64,000 bases of DNA from Lachnospiraceae bacterium (GTDB taxonomy: Bacteria > Bacillota > Clostridia > Lachnospirales > Lachnospiraceae). Below the pieces are notes generated by a model. It did not search any database. It saw only the letters and a program-made list of their open reading frames with translations, and was not told the DNA's origin. Location of the stretch: NCBI GenBank assembly GCA_013316825.1, contig WSLY01000010.1, forward strand, positions 16,034 to 80,033. The letters run 5' to 3'. The position numbers and the translations under genes are program-made. Positions 24,869-33,989 of this stretch are shown here, piece after piece (the first letter of the stretch is position 1; each line of letters begins with the position of its first letter).

Positions 24869-26536
24869 GTGGGCAAGGGCATGAACTGGAAAGAACGTTT
24901 TACCGACATTTACGGCGAAGAAGCAGGAGAAAAGTGGCTGCCGAAGCTGGAAAAGAGGATACAGGAAGCCAAAGAGTCGCTGAAAAATAAAACGGCGGAT
25001 GCAGAGAATCAATATGTGATATTAATTACCTATCCGGATCAGTTTTACGGAGAAAAGAATCGACTGGAATTGTTTGAACGGTTTGCCGCAAAGTATTTGG
25101 AAGGTATATTTGACGCCATACATTTTCTTCCGTTTTGTCCTTACTCGTCGGATGACGGTTTTTCGGTGATGGATTACAAAAGCTTGAACAGCGGATTGGG
25201 AGATTGGGAAAATTTAGAAGGACTTTCCGGCAATTTTACCCTGATGTATGATTTTGTGTGCAATCATGTGTCGGCAAAGCATAAATGGTTTTTGAAATGC
25301 CTTGACGGAGATAAAACATATGAAAAATATTTCATGGAGACGGACCCGAAAGAAGACTTATCCATGGTGACAAGGCCAAGAACGACGCCGCTGCTCACAA
25401 AATTTGATACGGCAGACGGTGAAAAGTATTATTGGACTACCTTCAGTGCGGACCAGATAGATTTAAATTACCGCAATCCGGCGGTTTTTTCAGAGGCGGC
25501 AGATATTTTTCTGACGTATCTGGAAAGAGGAGGAACATGGATTCGGCTGGACGCCATCGGTTTTTTGTGGAAAGAAGCCGGCACCACCTGTATGCACCAT
25601 GAAAACACACATAAGCTGGTCAAACTGCTCCGCAGCATAATGGAGGAGGTTTATCCGGAGGGCAGAATTGTAACGGAAACCAACGTGCCCCATGCGGATA
25701 ATGTTTCTTATTTTGGAAACGGATATGATGAAAGTCATATGGTATACCAGTTTCCGTTACCTATGCTGGTACTCTACAGTTTTTATAAGAAGGAGGCGTC
25801 AATTCTGTCGAACTGGGCATTAGGGCTTTCACTGCCTTCTGAGAGGACAAGTTTTTTTAACTTTCTTGCTTCTCACGACGGAATTGGCGTCAATCCGGTC
25901 AGAAGTATTGTGCCGGAGGAAGAAATCAATGGTCTGATTGCGCATTTGCAGGAAAAATCCGGCGCGTTGGTTTCTTACAAAGAAAACGCGGACGGCTCAA
26001 AAAGTGCTTACGAAGTGAATGTATCGTATTTCTCCGCTTTGCGGGAAGACTATGATTTTGAGACGGCAAAGCGCCGGTATCTGAATGCGCACGGCGTACT
26101 GCTGGGTATGCAGGGAGATGCCGCCATCTATATCAATTCCTATCTTGGAGTAGAAAATGACGAAGAAGGAGTTTGTCGGACAGGTATGAACAGAAGCATC
26201 AACCGAAAAAAAATTCGCTATGATGAACTGATGGAAAAACTGGAACATGCGGAGGACGGACAGGCGCAGATAAGAAAGGAAATGGAAAAGCTGATACGTA
26301 TCAGGAAAAGCTGTGACGCTTTTGATACCCATGCAGAACAGAAGGTTTTGCAGGAAGAAAAAGAATTATTTTCCTACATCAGGAACGGAAAGACGAAAAG
26401 GGTGCTCTGCCTTCACAATTTTTCGGAGAAGGAGATAGAAAAGAGCGGCATCAAAGGAACGGATTTGTGGACAGGAGAAAAAGTGAATGGCGTTGTGAAG
26501 ATTTTACCCTATGGATTTAAATGGATAATCCTGTAA
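24869..26536 (+). CDS. GH13 subfamily 18 phosphorylase, probable glucosylglycerate phosphorylase
   Basis: A sucrose-phosphorylase-family enzyme of about 555 residues, cleaving an alpha-glucoside with phosphate to alpha-glucose 1-phosphate. Visible active-site residues are nucleophile Asp228 (IRLDAIGF), acid/base Glu270 (VTETNVPH) and Asp337 (LASHDGIG). HFLPFCPYSSDDGFSVMDY is the family signature. The N-terminal extension and length resemble E. coli YcjM and other glucosylglycerate phosphorylases more than the shorter sucrose phosphorylases. Glycerate kinase nearby supports this. Sucrose or glucosylglycerol remain alternatives. The start is uncertain: GTG 24869 has GGAGG three bases away, ATG 24881 has it fifteen bases away. 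Confidence 0.85.
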   Translation: MGKGMNWKERFTDIYGEEAGEKWLPKLEKRIQEAKESLKNKTADAENQYVILITYPDQFYGEKNRLELFERFAAKYLEGIFDAIHFLPFCPYSSDDGFSVMDYKSLNSGLGDWENLEGLSGNFTLMYDFVCNHVSAKHKWFLKCLDGDKTYEKYFMETDPKEDLSMVTRPRTTPLLTKFDTADGEKYYWTTFSADQIDLNYRNPAVFSEAADIFLTYLERGGTWIRLDAIGFLWKEAGTTCMHHENTHKLVKLLRSIMEEVYPEGRIVTETNVPHADNVSYFGNGYDESHMVYQFPLPMLVLYSFYKKEASILSNWALGLSLPSERTSFFNFLASHDGIGVNPVRSIVPEEEINGLIAHLQEKSGALVSYKENADGSKSAYEVNVSYFSALREDYDFETAKRRYLNAHGVLLGMQGDAAIYINSYLGVENDEEGVCRTGMNRSINRKKIRYDELMEKLEHAEDGQAQIRKEMEKLIRIRKSCDAFDTHAEQKVLQEEKELFSYIRNGKTKRVLCLHNFSEKEIEKSGIKGTDLWTGEKVNGVVKILPYGFKWIIL

Positions 26537-26629
26537 GAATGTATGCTTTTTCCCCTTTTCAGGGAAAGGCTTCATTATAGAATACAAACCCCATAAAGCA
26601 AAAAGGATAAAAGAAAGGAAGGAAAGGTT

Positions 26630-28000
26630 ATGAAAAAGATGAAAAAGACATTGGCGGCTATTTTAGCGGCAGCAATGACGCTCAGCCTCGCGGCATGTGG
26701 CGGCAAAGAACCGGAAAATGTTCCGAAGCAGGATACACCGTCAGCAGAGAGCCCTACCCCGGCTCCCTCTGAACCTGAAAATGAGGAAAAAAATCCTGTT
26801 ACCATCCAGTTTATGCACAGCATGGTACAGGAGGAACGCCAGCAGGCAATTCAGGGACTTATCGACAAATTTGAGGAGGAATATTCCTGGATTACGGTGG
26901 AGCAGGTCCCGACGGACGGTGAATCTACTTATGATACCAAGCTGACGGCTTTTGCGGGCGGCGGTATGCCCGCAGTGATTGAAGTAAACCAAAATCGGGC
27001 AAAATGGCTGGTAGGAAACGAGCTTGCGGACCTTTCTGCCATCCGTGAAGTAATTGAAGCAAAACCCGGCGAGTATTATGATGCTATCTTAAAGATTAAT
27101 ACGACGGAAGACGGACAGGATTTTATCGGTGTTCCTGTCGGCGGCTGGGTGCAGGGAATTTGGTACAATAAGACTGCTTTTGACGAGAAGGGATTGGCAG
27201 CTCCTGATACATGGGAGAACATTCTTGCAGCAGCAAAGGCATTCCACGACCCTGACAACAAGAAATACGGCATTGCGCTTCCCACGGTGGACGGTGCATT
27301 TTCTGAGCAGAGTTTTTCTCAGTTTGCGTTATCGGTAGGAGCAAATGCGCTGAATGCGGACGGTGAAGCAGATTTCAATTCTGACAAGATGATAGAAGCG
27401 CTGACTTTTTATAAGGAGCTCTACCAGTATTCCATCCAGGGGTCTAACGGCACCACCGAGGTAAAGGATGCTTTGCTGAACGGTTCTGTACCCATGGGTA
27501 TTTATTCTACCTATATTTTAAAAGATTTGATAAATGAAGGTATGATGGATGATTTTGGTTTTGCACTGGTAACCAAGGAAACCAGCGCATCCTACGGCAG
27601 CGTTGGTATGCTTTCTGTCTCCGACGGCTTAAGCGACGAGGAAAGAGAAGCAGCAATCCTCTTTGTGAAATTCCTGGTAGAAACGGAAAACAATGTTGCA
27701 TGGCTTCATATGGCACCCGGAGGACAGCAGCCGGTTATGCCTGCAGTAGCAAGCGATCCTGCTTATCTGGATAATGAAATCATCAAAGGATTTGAAGCAC
27801 TTTCACCGGAAATTTCCGCAGCTTTTGGAAGCATCTCCCTGTTCGGTATTGTGGATGGCAGGAATTTTGTAAGCATGGGTAATGTTACAAGCTCCAATGT
27901 TATCTCAAGGGCAATCTATGACCTTACTGTCAATGATAAGGATCCGGCTGAAGTGGCGGCTGAGACACAAAAACAGATAGAGGATTTGATTTCTCAATAA
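26630..28000 (+). CDS. ABC sugar transporter substrate-binding lipoprotein
   Basis: A family-1 extracellular solute-binding protein of 456 residues. The signal peptide ends in a lipobox SLAAC with the lipidated Cys23, followed by an acidic Pro/Glu linker and the binding domain (IQFMHSMVQEERQQAIQGL at about 63-81; GVPVGGWVQGIWYNK typical of sugar binders). It delivers the oligosaccharide or glucoside to the two permeases downstream. AAGGAAAGG precedes the ATG. It has the same gene order as E. coli ycjN behind ycjM. Confidence 0.93.
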   Translation: MKKMKKTLAAILAAAMTLSLAACGGKEPENVPKQDTPSAESPTPAPSEPENEEKNPVTIQFMHSMVQEERQQAIQGLIDKFEEEYSWITVEQVPTDGESTYDTKLTAFAGGGMPAVIEVNQNRAKWLVGNELADLSAIREVIEAKPGEYYDAILKINTTEDGQDFIGVPVGGWVQGIWYNKTAFDEKGLAAPDTWENILAAAKAFHDPDNKKYGIALPTVDGAFSEQSFSQFALSVGANALNADGEADFNSDKMIEALTFYKELYQYSIQGSNGTTEVKDALLNGSVPMGIYSTYILKDLINEGMMDDFGFALVTKETSASYGSVGMLSVSDGLSDEEREAAILFVKFLVETENNVAWLHMAPGGQQPVMPAVASDPAYLDNEIIKGFEALSPEISAAFGSISLFGIVDGRNFVSMGNVTSSNVISRAIYDLTVNDKDPAEVAAETQKQIEDLISQ

Positions 28001-28050
28001 CAGACGTTCAAAGCAATAAGCAAGGCTTTATTGCTTCAGAAGCTTAACAA

Positions 28051-28089
28051 GGGGCTGTCCATACTGCATTTTGGCTGCGGGACAGCCCC
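28051..28089 (+). other. intercistronic hairpin between binding protein and permease genes
   Basis: GGGGCTGTCC (28051-28060) and GGACAGCCCC (28080-28089) form a perfect 10-bp stem with a 19-base loop. No T-run follows, so it is not a typical terminator. Such hairpins often protect the upstream binding-protein mRNA and lower expression of the permeases. Confidence 0.65.
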
Positions 28090-28109
28090 ATCTTGTAAGG
28101 AGTGAGGCG

Positions 28110-28973
28110 ATGAACAGAAAAAAAGAAATGACAGCAGGATTTTTATTTATAGCGCCCAGCATATTGCTGATCGTACTGCTGATTGGCTATCCTATGATAT
28201 ACAATTTCATTATCAGCTTTCATAAGGTGCCGGTCAATCCCAAAAAACCCATGCAGTTTGTAAACTTTGGGAATTTTACGAAAACGCTGGCGGACCCGTC
28301 TTTTTATAAGGCGCTTGGCGTAACCGTATTTTTTACTCTTTTGGTGGTTTTTTTGAGTACGGCGGTGGGACTGGCTGTTGCAATTCTTTTAAACCGCCGG
28401 TTCTTTGGCAAAAAAATCGTGAAGGCGCTGATACTGCTTCCGTATATTGTACCTTCCGTATCCTTGATTTTTGCATGGAAGTACATGTTTAACAACACCT
28501 ATGGAATTGTCAATTACCTGTTTGTGGATGTTTTGGGGCTGTTTGAGCGGGCGCCGCTTTGGTTTGACCGTCCGGCAAGTGCTTTTGTGCTGGTAACGCT
28601 GTTTTGTGTGTGGAAGTTTTTCCCTTATGCATTTATGTCGTTTTATGCCATACTGCAGACCATCGACAGGACGTTGTACGAAGCGGCGGATGTGGACGGC
28701 GCAAACGGCTGGCAGAAATTCAAAGTCATTACACTGCAGGAAATCAAGCCGGTGCTGGCGACAGTTGTTACACTCCGCACCATATGGGTATTTTATATGT
28801 ACACGGAAGTTGCTCTTTTGAGCGGGCAGGTGAAGACAATCAGCGTGTATCTGTATGAAAATGCATTTTCCATGCGGGATATGGGAAAGGCCGCCGCTAT
28901 TTCTATTCTGCTGTTTGCTATTATCTTCAGCTTTATTATGCTGGTGAGAAAGAAGGTGTTTAAGTATGAGTAA
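28110..28973 (+). CDS. ABC sugar transporter permease 1 (MalF/YcjO-like)
   Basis: A 287-residue membrane protein with about six hydrophobic helices, starting with AGFLFIAPSILLIVLLIGYPM. The EAA loop is YEAADVDGANGWQKFKVITL (about residues 193-212), which docks onto the ATPase. The ATG at 28110 has AAGGAG; the earlier in-frame ATG at 28071 lies inside the hairpin. It overlaps the second permease by eight bases. It pairs with the preceding binding lipoprotein to import a sugar. Confidence 0.93.
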   Translation: MNRKKEMTAGFLFIAPSILLIVLLIGYPMIYNFIISFHKVPVNPKKPMQFVNFGNFTKTLADPSFYKALGVTVFFTLLVVFLSTAVGLAVAILLNRRFFGKKIVKALILLPYIVPSVSLIFAWKYMFNNTYGIVNYLFVDVLGLFERAPLWFDRPASAFVLVTLFCVWKFFPYAFMSFYAILQTIDRTLYEAADVDGANGWQKFKVITLQEIKPVLATVVTLRTIWVFYMYTEVALLSGQVKTISVYLYENAFSMRDMGKAAAISILLFAIIFSFIMLVRKKVFKYE

Positions 28974-29814
28974 AAAAAAGAAGAAAAAAATAGTGCGGGG
29001 CATATTTTTTTATGCGGGCATCCTGCTGCTCATGGCGGTGATTCTGATTCCCTTCTTTTTCATGGTTACGGTGTCCTTGAAATCGGCAAAGGAAGCGATT
29101 CAGGTTCCGCCCACCGTACTTCCCGAAGCACTTACTTTACAGCATTATAAAGATATTTTCAACGCCAACATTTTTCCGTTTTTAAAGTATTTTAAAAACA
29201 GCCTTTATGTGTCGGTACTGGCGGCGTCGATTTCGCTTGTTTTGGGTATTATGGCGGGATATGCGCTTTCGAAGCTCAGGTTTCCCGGGCGGATGACCAT
29301 CAGCAACAGTTTTTACTGCGTCTATATGTTTTCCGGCATTCTGCTGATTGTGCCTCTTTACAGGCTGCTTTCATCCGTTGGACTTTATAACCACAGAGAA
29401 GCGCTGATTATTATCATGGTGGTGCAGACACTTCCGACATCGATTTATATGCTGAAGGGCTTTTTTGATACGATTCCGCAGGAAATCGAGGAGGCAGGAA
29501 AAATTGACGGGCTGAATTATGTGCAGAGTATTTTCTACATCGTTATCCCTATTTCCGTATCGGGTATCGTATCGGTATTTGTATATGCGTTTATGATTGC
29601 ATGGAACGACTTTTTATATGCGACCATATTCTTAAGTTCATCTGATTTGTTTACGCTGCCAATCGGGTTGAATTCGCTGTTCAACCGCCCTGATTATATT
29701 TGGGGGCGCATGATGGCGGCGGCGCTTGTCACATCGGTTCCGGTCGTCATTATGTATGCATTCAGCGAGTTTCTGATGAAAAAGGGAACAACCGAAGGCG
29801 GCGTGAAAGGATAA
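28966..29814 (+). CDS. ABC sugar transporter permease 2 (MalG/YcjP-like)
   Basis: The 282-residue second permease. A Lys-rich start is followed by helices from about residue 12. The EAA loop is EEAGKIDGLNYVQSIFYIVIP (about 178-198, split here as EEAGKIDGLNYV and QSIFYIVIP). The carboxyl end is cytoplasmic and basic. No ATPase gene is in this operon, so the importer probably uses a shared MsmK/MsmX-type ATPase encoded elsewhere, as is common in Firmicutes. It overlaps permease 1 by eight bases. Confidence 0.93.
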   Translation: MSKKKKKKIVRGIFFYAGILLLMAVILIPFFFMVTVSLKSAKEAIQVPPTVLPEALTLQHYKDIFNANIFPFLKYFKNSLYVSVLAASISLVLGIMAGYALSKLRFPGRMTISNSFYCVYMFSGILLIVPLYRLLSSVGLYNHREALIIIMVVQTLPTSIYMLKGFFDTIPQEIEEAGKIDGLNYVQSIFYIVIPISVSGIVSVFVYAFMIAWNDFLYATIFLSSSDLFTLPIGLNSLFNRPDYIWGRMMAAALVTSVPVVIMYAFSEFLMKKGTTEGGVKG

Positions 29815-29834
29815 AATGGGAAAGGAAGAAAAAG

Positions 29835-30833
29835 ATGGAAAGAGTAAGACTGACTTCCATGGAGGATGGTATTGTATTTTTAAAAAAGGAGACGATAGAG
29901 GAGCCGAAGGATACGGAGGTTACGGTAGCGCTAAAGGCTTCCGTCGTGAGCCCGGGAACGGAGCGCGCGTTCATTCTGTCATTGGAAAACACGGACCGCA
30001 ATTATCCGCGTATATTAGGCTACAGTGCTGCCGGCGTAGTGGTAAAGACAGGAAAGAAGGTAACGGATTTTAAGGTGGGAGACAGAGTTGCGGGCATTAT
30101 GCCCCATGCCAGTCTTCACAATGCGGAAAGTAGAAATCTGGTGCATATTCCTGATGGCGTCAGCTTTGAGCAGGCGTCGTTTGTGAGAATCGGCGTTATT
30201 TCCATGCAGGCAGTCAGAAAGGCAAGGCTGGAGCTGGGAGAGGGCGCCATGGTGCTGGGACTGGGGCTGATTGGACAGATGGCAGTGCAGCTTGTAAAGA
30301 CAAACGGCGCGTCTCCCGTTATTGGTCTGGATATTGTGGAAAGCAAGCGCTGTCTGGCGAAAGAGCTTGGCTGTACTTACGTGTGTGATTCCCGTCAGGA
30401 AGATATCGAAGAAATCTTAAAGGGCATTGGAAACGGAAAACTGCCGCAGGTGGTAGTAGAATCTACCGGCTTCCCGGGTCCTATAGAACAGGCAATCCGG
30501 TTGACGGAAAAGTATGGCAGGGTTATAATTTTAGGAAGTACCAGAGGCAGCACGGAAATTAATTTTTATCGTGACGTACACAAAAAAGGAATTCAGATTA
30601 TCGGTGCGCATATTTCCTGTAATCCGACAGATTTCTCTTATCCCGGATACTGGACTTTTCAGGATAATGCAAACTGCTTCATGCGTCTTTTGTCAGAAGG
30701 CAGGGTATGTGTGGACAAGCTGGTATCCCAGCGTGCAGATTATCATGATTACAATGAAATATACGCAAATGTGCTGCAGTCAAAAGAGGATTATATTACA
30801 TCCGTCATTACATGGGAGGAGGAGCGGGCATGA
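29835..30833 (+). CDS. medium-chain dehydrogenase, YcjQ-like
   Basis: A 332-residue MDR-superfamily oxidoreductase. The N-terminal GroES-like fold contains SVVSPGTERAF in place of the usual catalytic CGTD stretch, as in YcjQ/BchC-like members. The Rossmann motif is VLGLGLIGQMAVQ (about 140-152), followed by GLDIVESKRCLAKELG, where Asp suggests NAD(H) preference. In the E. coli ycj pathway the homologue oxidises or reduces C3 of gulosides or glucosides. Here it sits between the permeases and a Gfo/Idh/MocA dehydrogenase, with a four-base overlap to the latter. The substrate is inferred only. Confidence 0.82.
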   Translation: MERVRLTSMEDGIVFLKKETIEEPKDTEVTVALKASVVSPGTERAFILSLENTDRNYPRILGYSAAGVVVKTGKKVTDFKVGDRVAGIMPHASLHNAESRNLVHIPDGVSFEQASFVRIGVISMQAVRKARLELGEGAMVLGLGLIGQMAVQLVKTNGASPVIGLDIVESKRCLAKELGCTYVCDSRQEDIEEILKGIGNGKLPQVVVESTGFPGPIEQAIRLTEKYGRVIILGSTRGSTEINFYRDVHKKGIQIIGAHISCNPTDFSYPGYWTFQDNANCFMRLLSEGRVCVDKLVSQRADYHDYNEIYANVLQSKEDYITSVITWEEERA

Positions 30834-31825
30834 AAGAAACAGTAAATTATGCAATTGTAGGATGCGGTTCTATTTCCAAAACCCATATAAAGGCGCTTGC
30901 GCAGGTGGAAAATGCCAAGCTGTATGCCGTCTGCGATAAGTCGGCGGAGCGGGCAGAGGCAGCGGCGGCATTAAGCGGCGCCATAGTCTATACGGATTTG
31001 GATGAGATGCTTGCCGACAAGGAGGTGGATGCCGTTATTATCCTGACGGCAAGCGGCATGCACGGCGATATGGGCATGAAGGCAGCAAAAGCAGGTAAGC
31101 ATGTAATCGTGGAGAAGCCTATCGACATATCGGTGGAAAAAGCAAAGCAGCTTATAAGCACTTGCGAGGAAAATCAGGTTTCGGTAAGCTGCATTTTCCA
31201 GCACCGTTACGATGCGGATACAAAAGCGCTCGCCGAGGCGGTAAAGGAAGGCAGGCTGGGAACCCTTCATGCCGGCTGCTGTCATACCAAATGGTACAGG
31301 GGGCAGGCATATTATGATGAGGTGGACTGGCGCGGAACCCGCAGGTATGACGGAGGCGGCGCACTGATGAATCAGGGTATCCATCAGCTTGATTTGTTCC
31401 AATATCTAATGGGCGAAGTGGAGGAGGTTTTTGCTTACTGCGCAACAAGGGCACATGAGCGGATTGATGTGGAAGATTTATGCATGGCGACGCTGAAATT
31501 TAAGAATGGTGCGCTGGGAATACTGGAGGCAAGTACCGTGGCAGCTCCCGGTTTTTATACCAGAATTGACATAAACGGAAGCAGAGGCAGCGTCATTTTA
31601 CAGAATAATGCCGTGGCAGAGTGGAAAATTGAGGGAGAAGAAGCCTATCAAACACAGGAAACACAGCTTCCTCACAGGATACAGCTTGCGGAAATTACAG
31701 AAAGCATCCGAAAGGGTGTGCCTTCACTGGTAAACGGCAGGGAAGCTTTAAAGGCTTTGCAGGTGGTAGAAGCCATCTATAAATCGGCAGAAACGGGAAA
31801 GCCCGAAAAAATCTGCTATGAATAG
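30830..31825 (+). CDS. Gfo/Idh/MocA-family sugar dehydrogenase, YcjS-like
   Basis: A 331-residue NAD(P)-dependent oxidoreductase. The Rossmann motif is AIVGCGSISKTHIKAL near the N-terminus and the conserved EKP lies at about residues 97-99 (HVIVEKPIDIS). The catalytic region GGGALMNQGIHQLDLFQYL is at about 174-192, with Asn where many members have Asp. Family members such as E. coli YcjS oxidise glucosides at C3. The start at 30830 overlaps the previous gene (ATGA) and has GGAGGAGG. It acts in the same inferred glucoside pathway. Confidence 0.88.
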   Translation: MKETVNYAIVGCGSISKTHIKALAQVENAKLYAVCDKSAERAEAAAALSGAIVYTDLDEMLADKEVDAVIILTASGMHGDMGMKAAKAGKHVIVEKPIDISVEKAKQLISTCEENQVSVSCIFQHRYDADTKALAEAVKEGRLGTLHAGCCHTKWYRGQAYYDEVDWRGTRRYDGGGALMNQGIHQLDLFQYLMGEVEEVFAYCATRAHERIDVEDLCMATLKFKNGALGILEASTVAAPGFYTRIDINGSRGSVILQNNAVAEWKIEGEEAYQTQETQLPHRIQLAEITESIRKGVPSLVNGREALKALQVVEAIYKSAETGKPEKICYE

Positions 31826-31859
31826 CCGCAGTACGGCAGAATGGGAGGAGAAAGGAAAC

Positions 31860-33242
31860 ATGGAATACGGCAAAAACAGTTGCAGTGACATTCAGATTTG
31901 CTATATCGGCGGAGGCTCGCAGGGCTGGGCATGGAAGCTGATGAGCGACCTTTATCTGGAGGAGGCGCTTTCCGGCACCATAAGATTGTATGATATTGAT
32001 ATGGAGGCGGCGAAAGCCAATGAAGCCATCGGAAACAGGCTTTTTGCCTATGAAGGAGCAAAAAGCAAATGGAATTTTGTGACGGCTGCTTCTTTGGAGG
32101 AGGGGCTTAAGGGTGCGGATTTTGTTATTATTTCCATACTGCCCGCTACTTTTGAGGAGATGCGCTCCGACGTACATGCGCCGGAAACTTATGGTATCTA
32201 TCAGTCCGTAGGCGATACTGTGGGACCGGGCGGGGTATTCCGCGCCCTCAGGACAATTCCGATGTATGAGGTGATTGCAGGCGCCATCAAGACATATTGT
32301 CCTAATGCGTGGCTCATCAACTATACCAATCCCATGTCCATCTGTACGGGTGCGCTTTACCGGATATTTCCGGATATCAAGGCATTCGGATGCTGCCATG
32401 AGGTATTTGGCGCGCAGCGGCTTTTGCTGATGGCGTTAAAAGAGGAGCTTGGCATTGAAGAACCGGACCGGCATAAGCTGCGCACCAATGTAGTGGGCAT
32501 CAACCATTTTACATGGATTACGGAGGCCTCCTACAAAGAGGTGGACTTGTTCCCCATATATGCGCGTTTTGTAGAAAAACATTATAAAGAAGGCATCTGC
32601 GACAAGGTGACGGATTTTCATTTTATGTCCCTCAATAAAGTGAAATTTGATTTGTTTCAAAGATACGGCGTAATTGCGGCAGCGGGAGACCGGCATCTGG
32701 CTGAGTTTGTGCCGGAATACCTGCAGAATCCGGAGAATGTAGAGGCGTGGGGATACGCGCTTACGCCGATAGAATACCGTATAGACAATAAAAAGGAACT
32801 AAATGAAAAGAGCCGTGCCTATGCAACCGGTGCGGAGCCGATTCCCATCGAGCCTTCGGGCGAGGAGGGTGTTGCGCAGATAAAGGCACTTTTAGGGCTG
32901 GGAGAGATCATTACCAATGTAAACCTGCCCAACAGAGGACAGCTTCAGGCTTCACAGGAGATAGTGGTGGAGACCAATGCGCTTTTTACCAAAGACTCTG
33001 TGCGTCCGGTTATGGCAGGGGCGCTTCCTGACGGCGTTGCGCTTTTGATGGGCAGGCATATGCAGAATCAGGAGATGATAGTAAAAGCGGCGCTTCACAG
33101 AGATACAAAACTTGCTTTTGAAGCTTTCTGCAATGACCCGATTACGGCGTGTCTTAGCTTAAAACAGGCGAAAGAGTTGTTTGGGCGCATGTTTGAAAAT
33201 ACAAGGCAGTATCTGCCGGATTATGCGCCGCTGTCCGTATAG
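31860..33242 (+). CDS. glycoside hydrolase family 4 (NAD- and Mn-dependent)
   Basis: A 460-residue GH4 enzyme (alpha-glucosidase, alpha-galactosidase or glucuronidase class). It uses NAD to oxidise C3 of the sugar transiently, then eliminates the aglycone. The nucleotide-binding motif CYIGGGSQGW is at residues 14-23. NYTNPMSICTG and the metal ligands Cys179 (GCCHEVFG) and His216 (GINHFTW) are present. The substrate cannot be told from the sequence. The ATG at 31860 has GGAGGAGAAAGG; the ATG at 31818 overlaps the previous gene. It is the last gene of the operon and has no strong terminator behind it. Confidence 0.92.
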   Translation: MEYGKNSCSDIQICYIGGGSQGWAWKLMSDLYLEEALSGTIRLYDIDMEAAKANEAIGNRLFAYEGAKSKWNFVTAASLEEGLKGADFVIISILPATFEEMRSDVHAPETYGIYQSVGDTVGPGGVFRALRTIPMYEVIAGAIKTYCPNAWLINYTNPMSICTGALYRIFPDIKAFGCCHEVFGAQRLLLMALKEELGIEEPDRHKLRTNVVGINHFTWITEASYKEVDLFPIYARFVEKHYKEGICDKVTDFHFMSLNKVKFDLFQRYGVIAAAGDRHLAEFVPEYLQNPENVEAWGYALTPIEYRIDNKKELNEKSRAYATGAEPIPIEPSGEEGVAQIKALLGLGEIITNVNLPNRGQLQASQEIVVETNALFTKDSVRPVMAGALPDGVALLMGRHMQNQEMIVKAALHRDTKLAFEAFCNDPITACLSLKQAKELFGRMFENTRQYLPDYAPLSV

Positions 33243-33282
33243 CGGACTGTCATGTTTATGCGACATATTTTGCGAAAATATG

Positions 33283-33311
33283 TTGACTTCCTCTATGGCA
33301 GGGTATAAGAT
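33283..33311 (+). promoter_or_regulatory. promoter of the small zinc-ribbon gene
   Basis: TTGACT (33283-33288), a 17-base spacer and TAAGAT (33306-33311), 42 bases before the ATG. Confidence 0.6.
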
Positions 33312-33353
33312 AAGAGAGTATTTAGCGAAATTTTCTTATTAGGAGGAAGAAGT

Positions 33354-33890
33354 ATGTTTTGTAATCAATGTGGAACACAGGTGAATGATGGTCAGGCATT
33401 CTGCCCGAACTGCGGCGCCCCGATAGGAGCACAGCAGGAGCAGAATACGGCGCCGATGAACAGTATGCCGGCAAGTGCTCCTTACCAGCAGCCGATGGCT
33501 CCTATGGGCGGCAGCAGCAATACCAACAACACGATAGCTCTTATTCTTGGTATCGTAAGTATCATACTCGGTGTATTGGGCGGGGTGCTGTTTGGTTTAT
33601 TTGGCGCAGCCTTTGGTCTGGTTGCAGGCGTTGTTGCGCTCGTTTTAAGCATCGGTGTGAGAAAAGAGACGAACAATGCGCAGGGCACCCCCGCTTTTAT
33701 CTGTGCTCTTATCGGTCTTATCTTCTCTGTTATTTTTGCGGCAGGCTGCGGTATCTGCGGCTGCTCTCAGAAAGTGGCTGGTTTAGGTGATTACACCTGC
33801 TATGGCTGTGTGGGCGGAAACTGCAAGGCACAGAGTGATTTGAAGGGCGCTTATCGTGACCTCAATGATTTTTTAAATGAATGGTATTAA
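33354..33890 (+). CDS. zinc-ribbon domain membrane protein
   Basis: A 178-residue protein with a zinc ribbon at the N-terminus (Cys3, Cys6, Cys17, Cys20 in FCNQCGTQVNDGQAFCPNCG) and a Pro/Met/Gln linker. Two hydrophobic hairpins follow (about 60-103 and 112-140), resembling DUF4190-type membrane segments. The tail is Cys-rich (AAGCGICGCS, YTCYGCVGGNC). Function unknown. The overall plan matches the zinc-ribbon protein at 8935 in miniature. AGGAGGAAG lies before the ATG. Confidence 0.85.
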   Translation: MFCNQCGTQVNDGQAFCPNCGAPIGAQQEQNTAPMNSMPASAPYQQPMAPMGGSSNTNNTIALILGIVSIILGVLGGVLFGLFGAAFGLVAGVVALVLSIGVRKETNNAQGTPAFICALIGLIFSVIFAAGCGICGCSQKVAGLGDYTCYGCVGGNCKAQSDLKGAYRDLNDFLNEWY

Positions 33891-33945
33891 AGCAGGCTGT
33901 TTCAGATAAACGGCTGGCTGTGAATAAGCATGATTTGATTGCTTC

Positions 33946-33976
33946 AGAGGCTGTTGCATAAGCAACAGCCTCTTTG
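33946..33976 (+). terminator. terminator-like hairpin before the lgt-like gene
   Basis: AGAGGCTGTTGC / GCAACAGCCTCT is a perfect 12-bp stem with loop ATAA. Only TTTG follows, so termination may be partial. The lgt-like ribosome binding site starts four bases later. Confidence 0.6.
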
Positions 33977-33989
33977 AAAAGGAGAGGAT

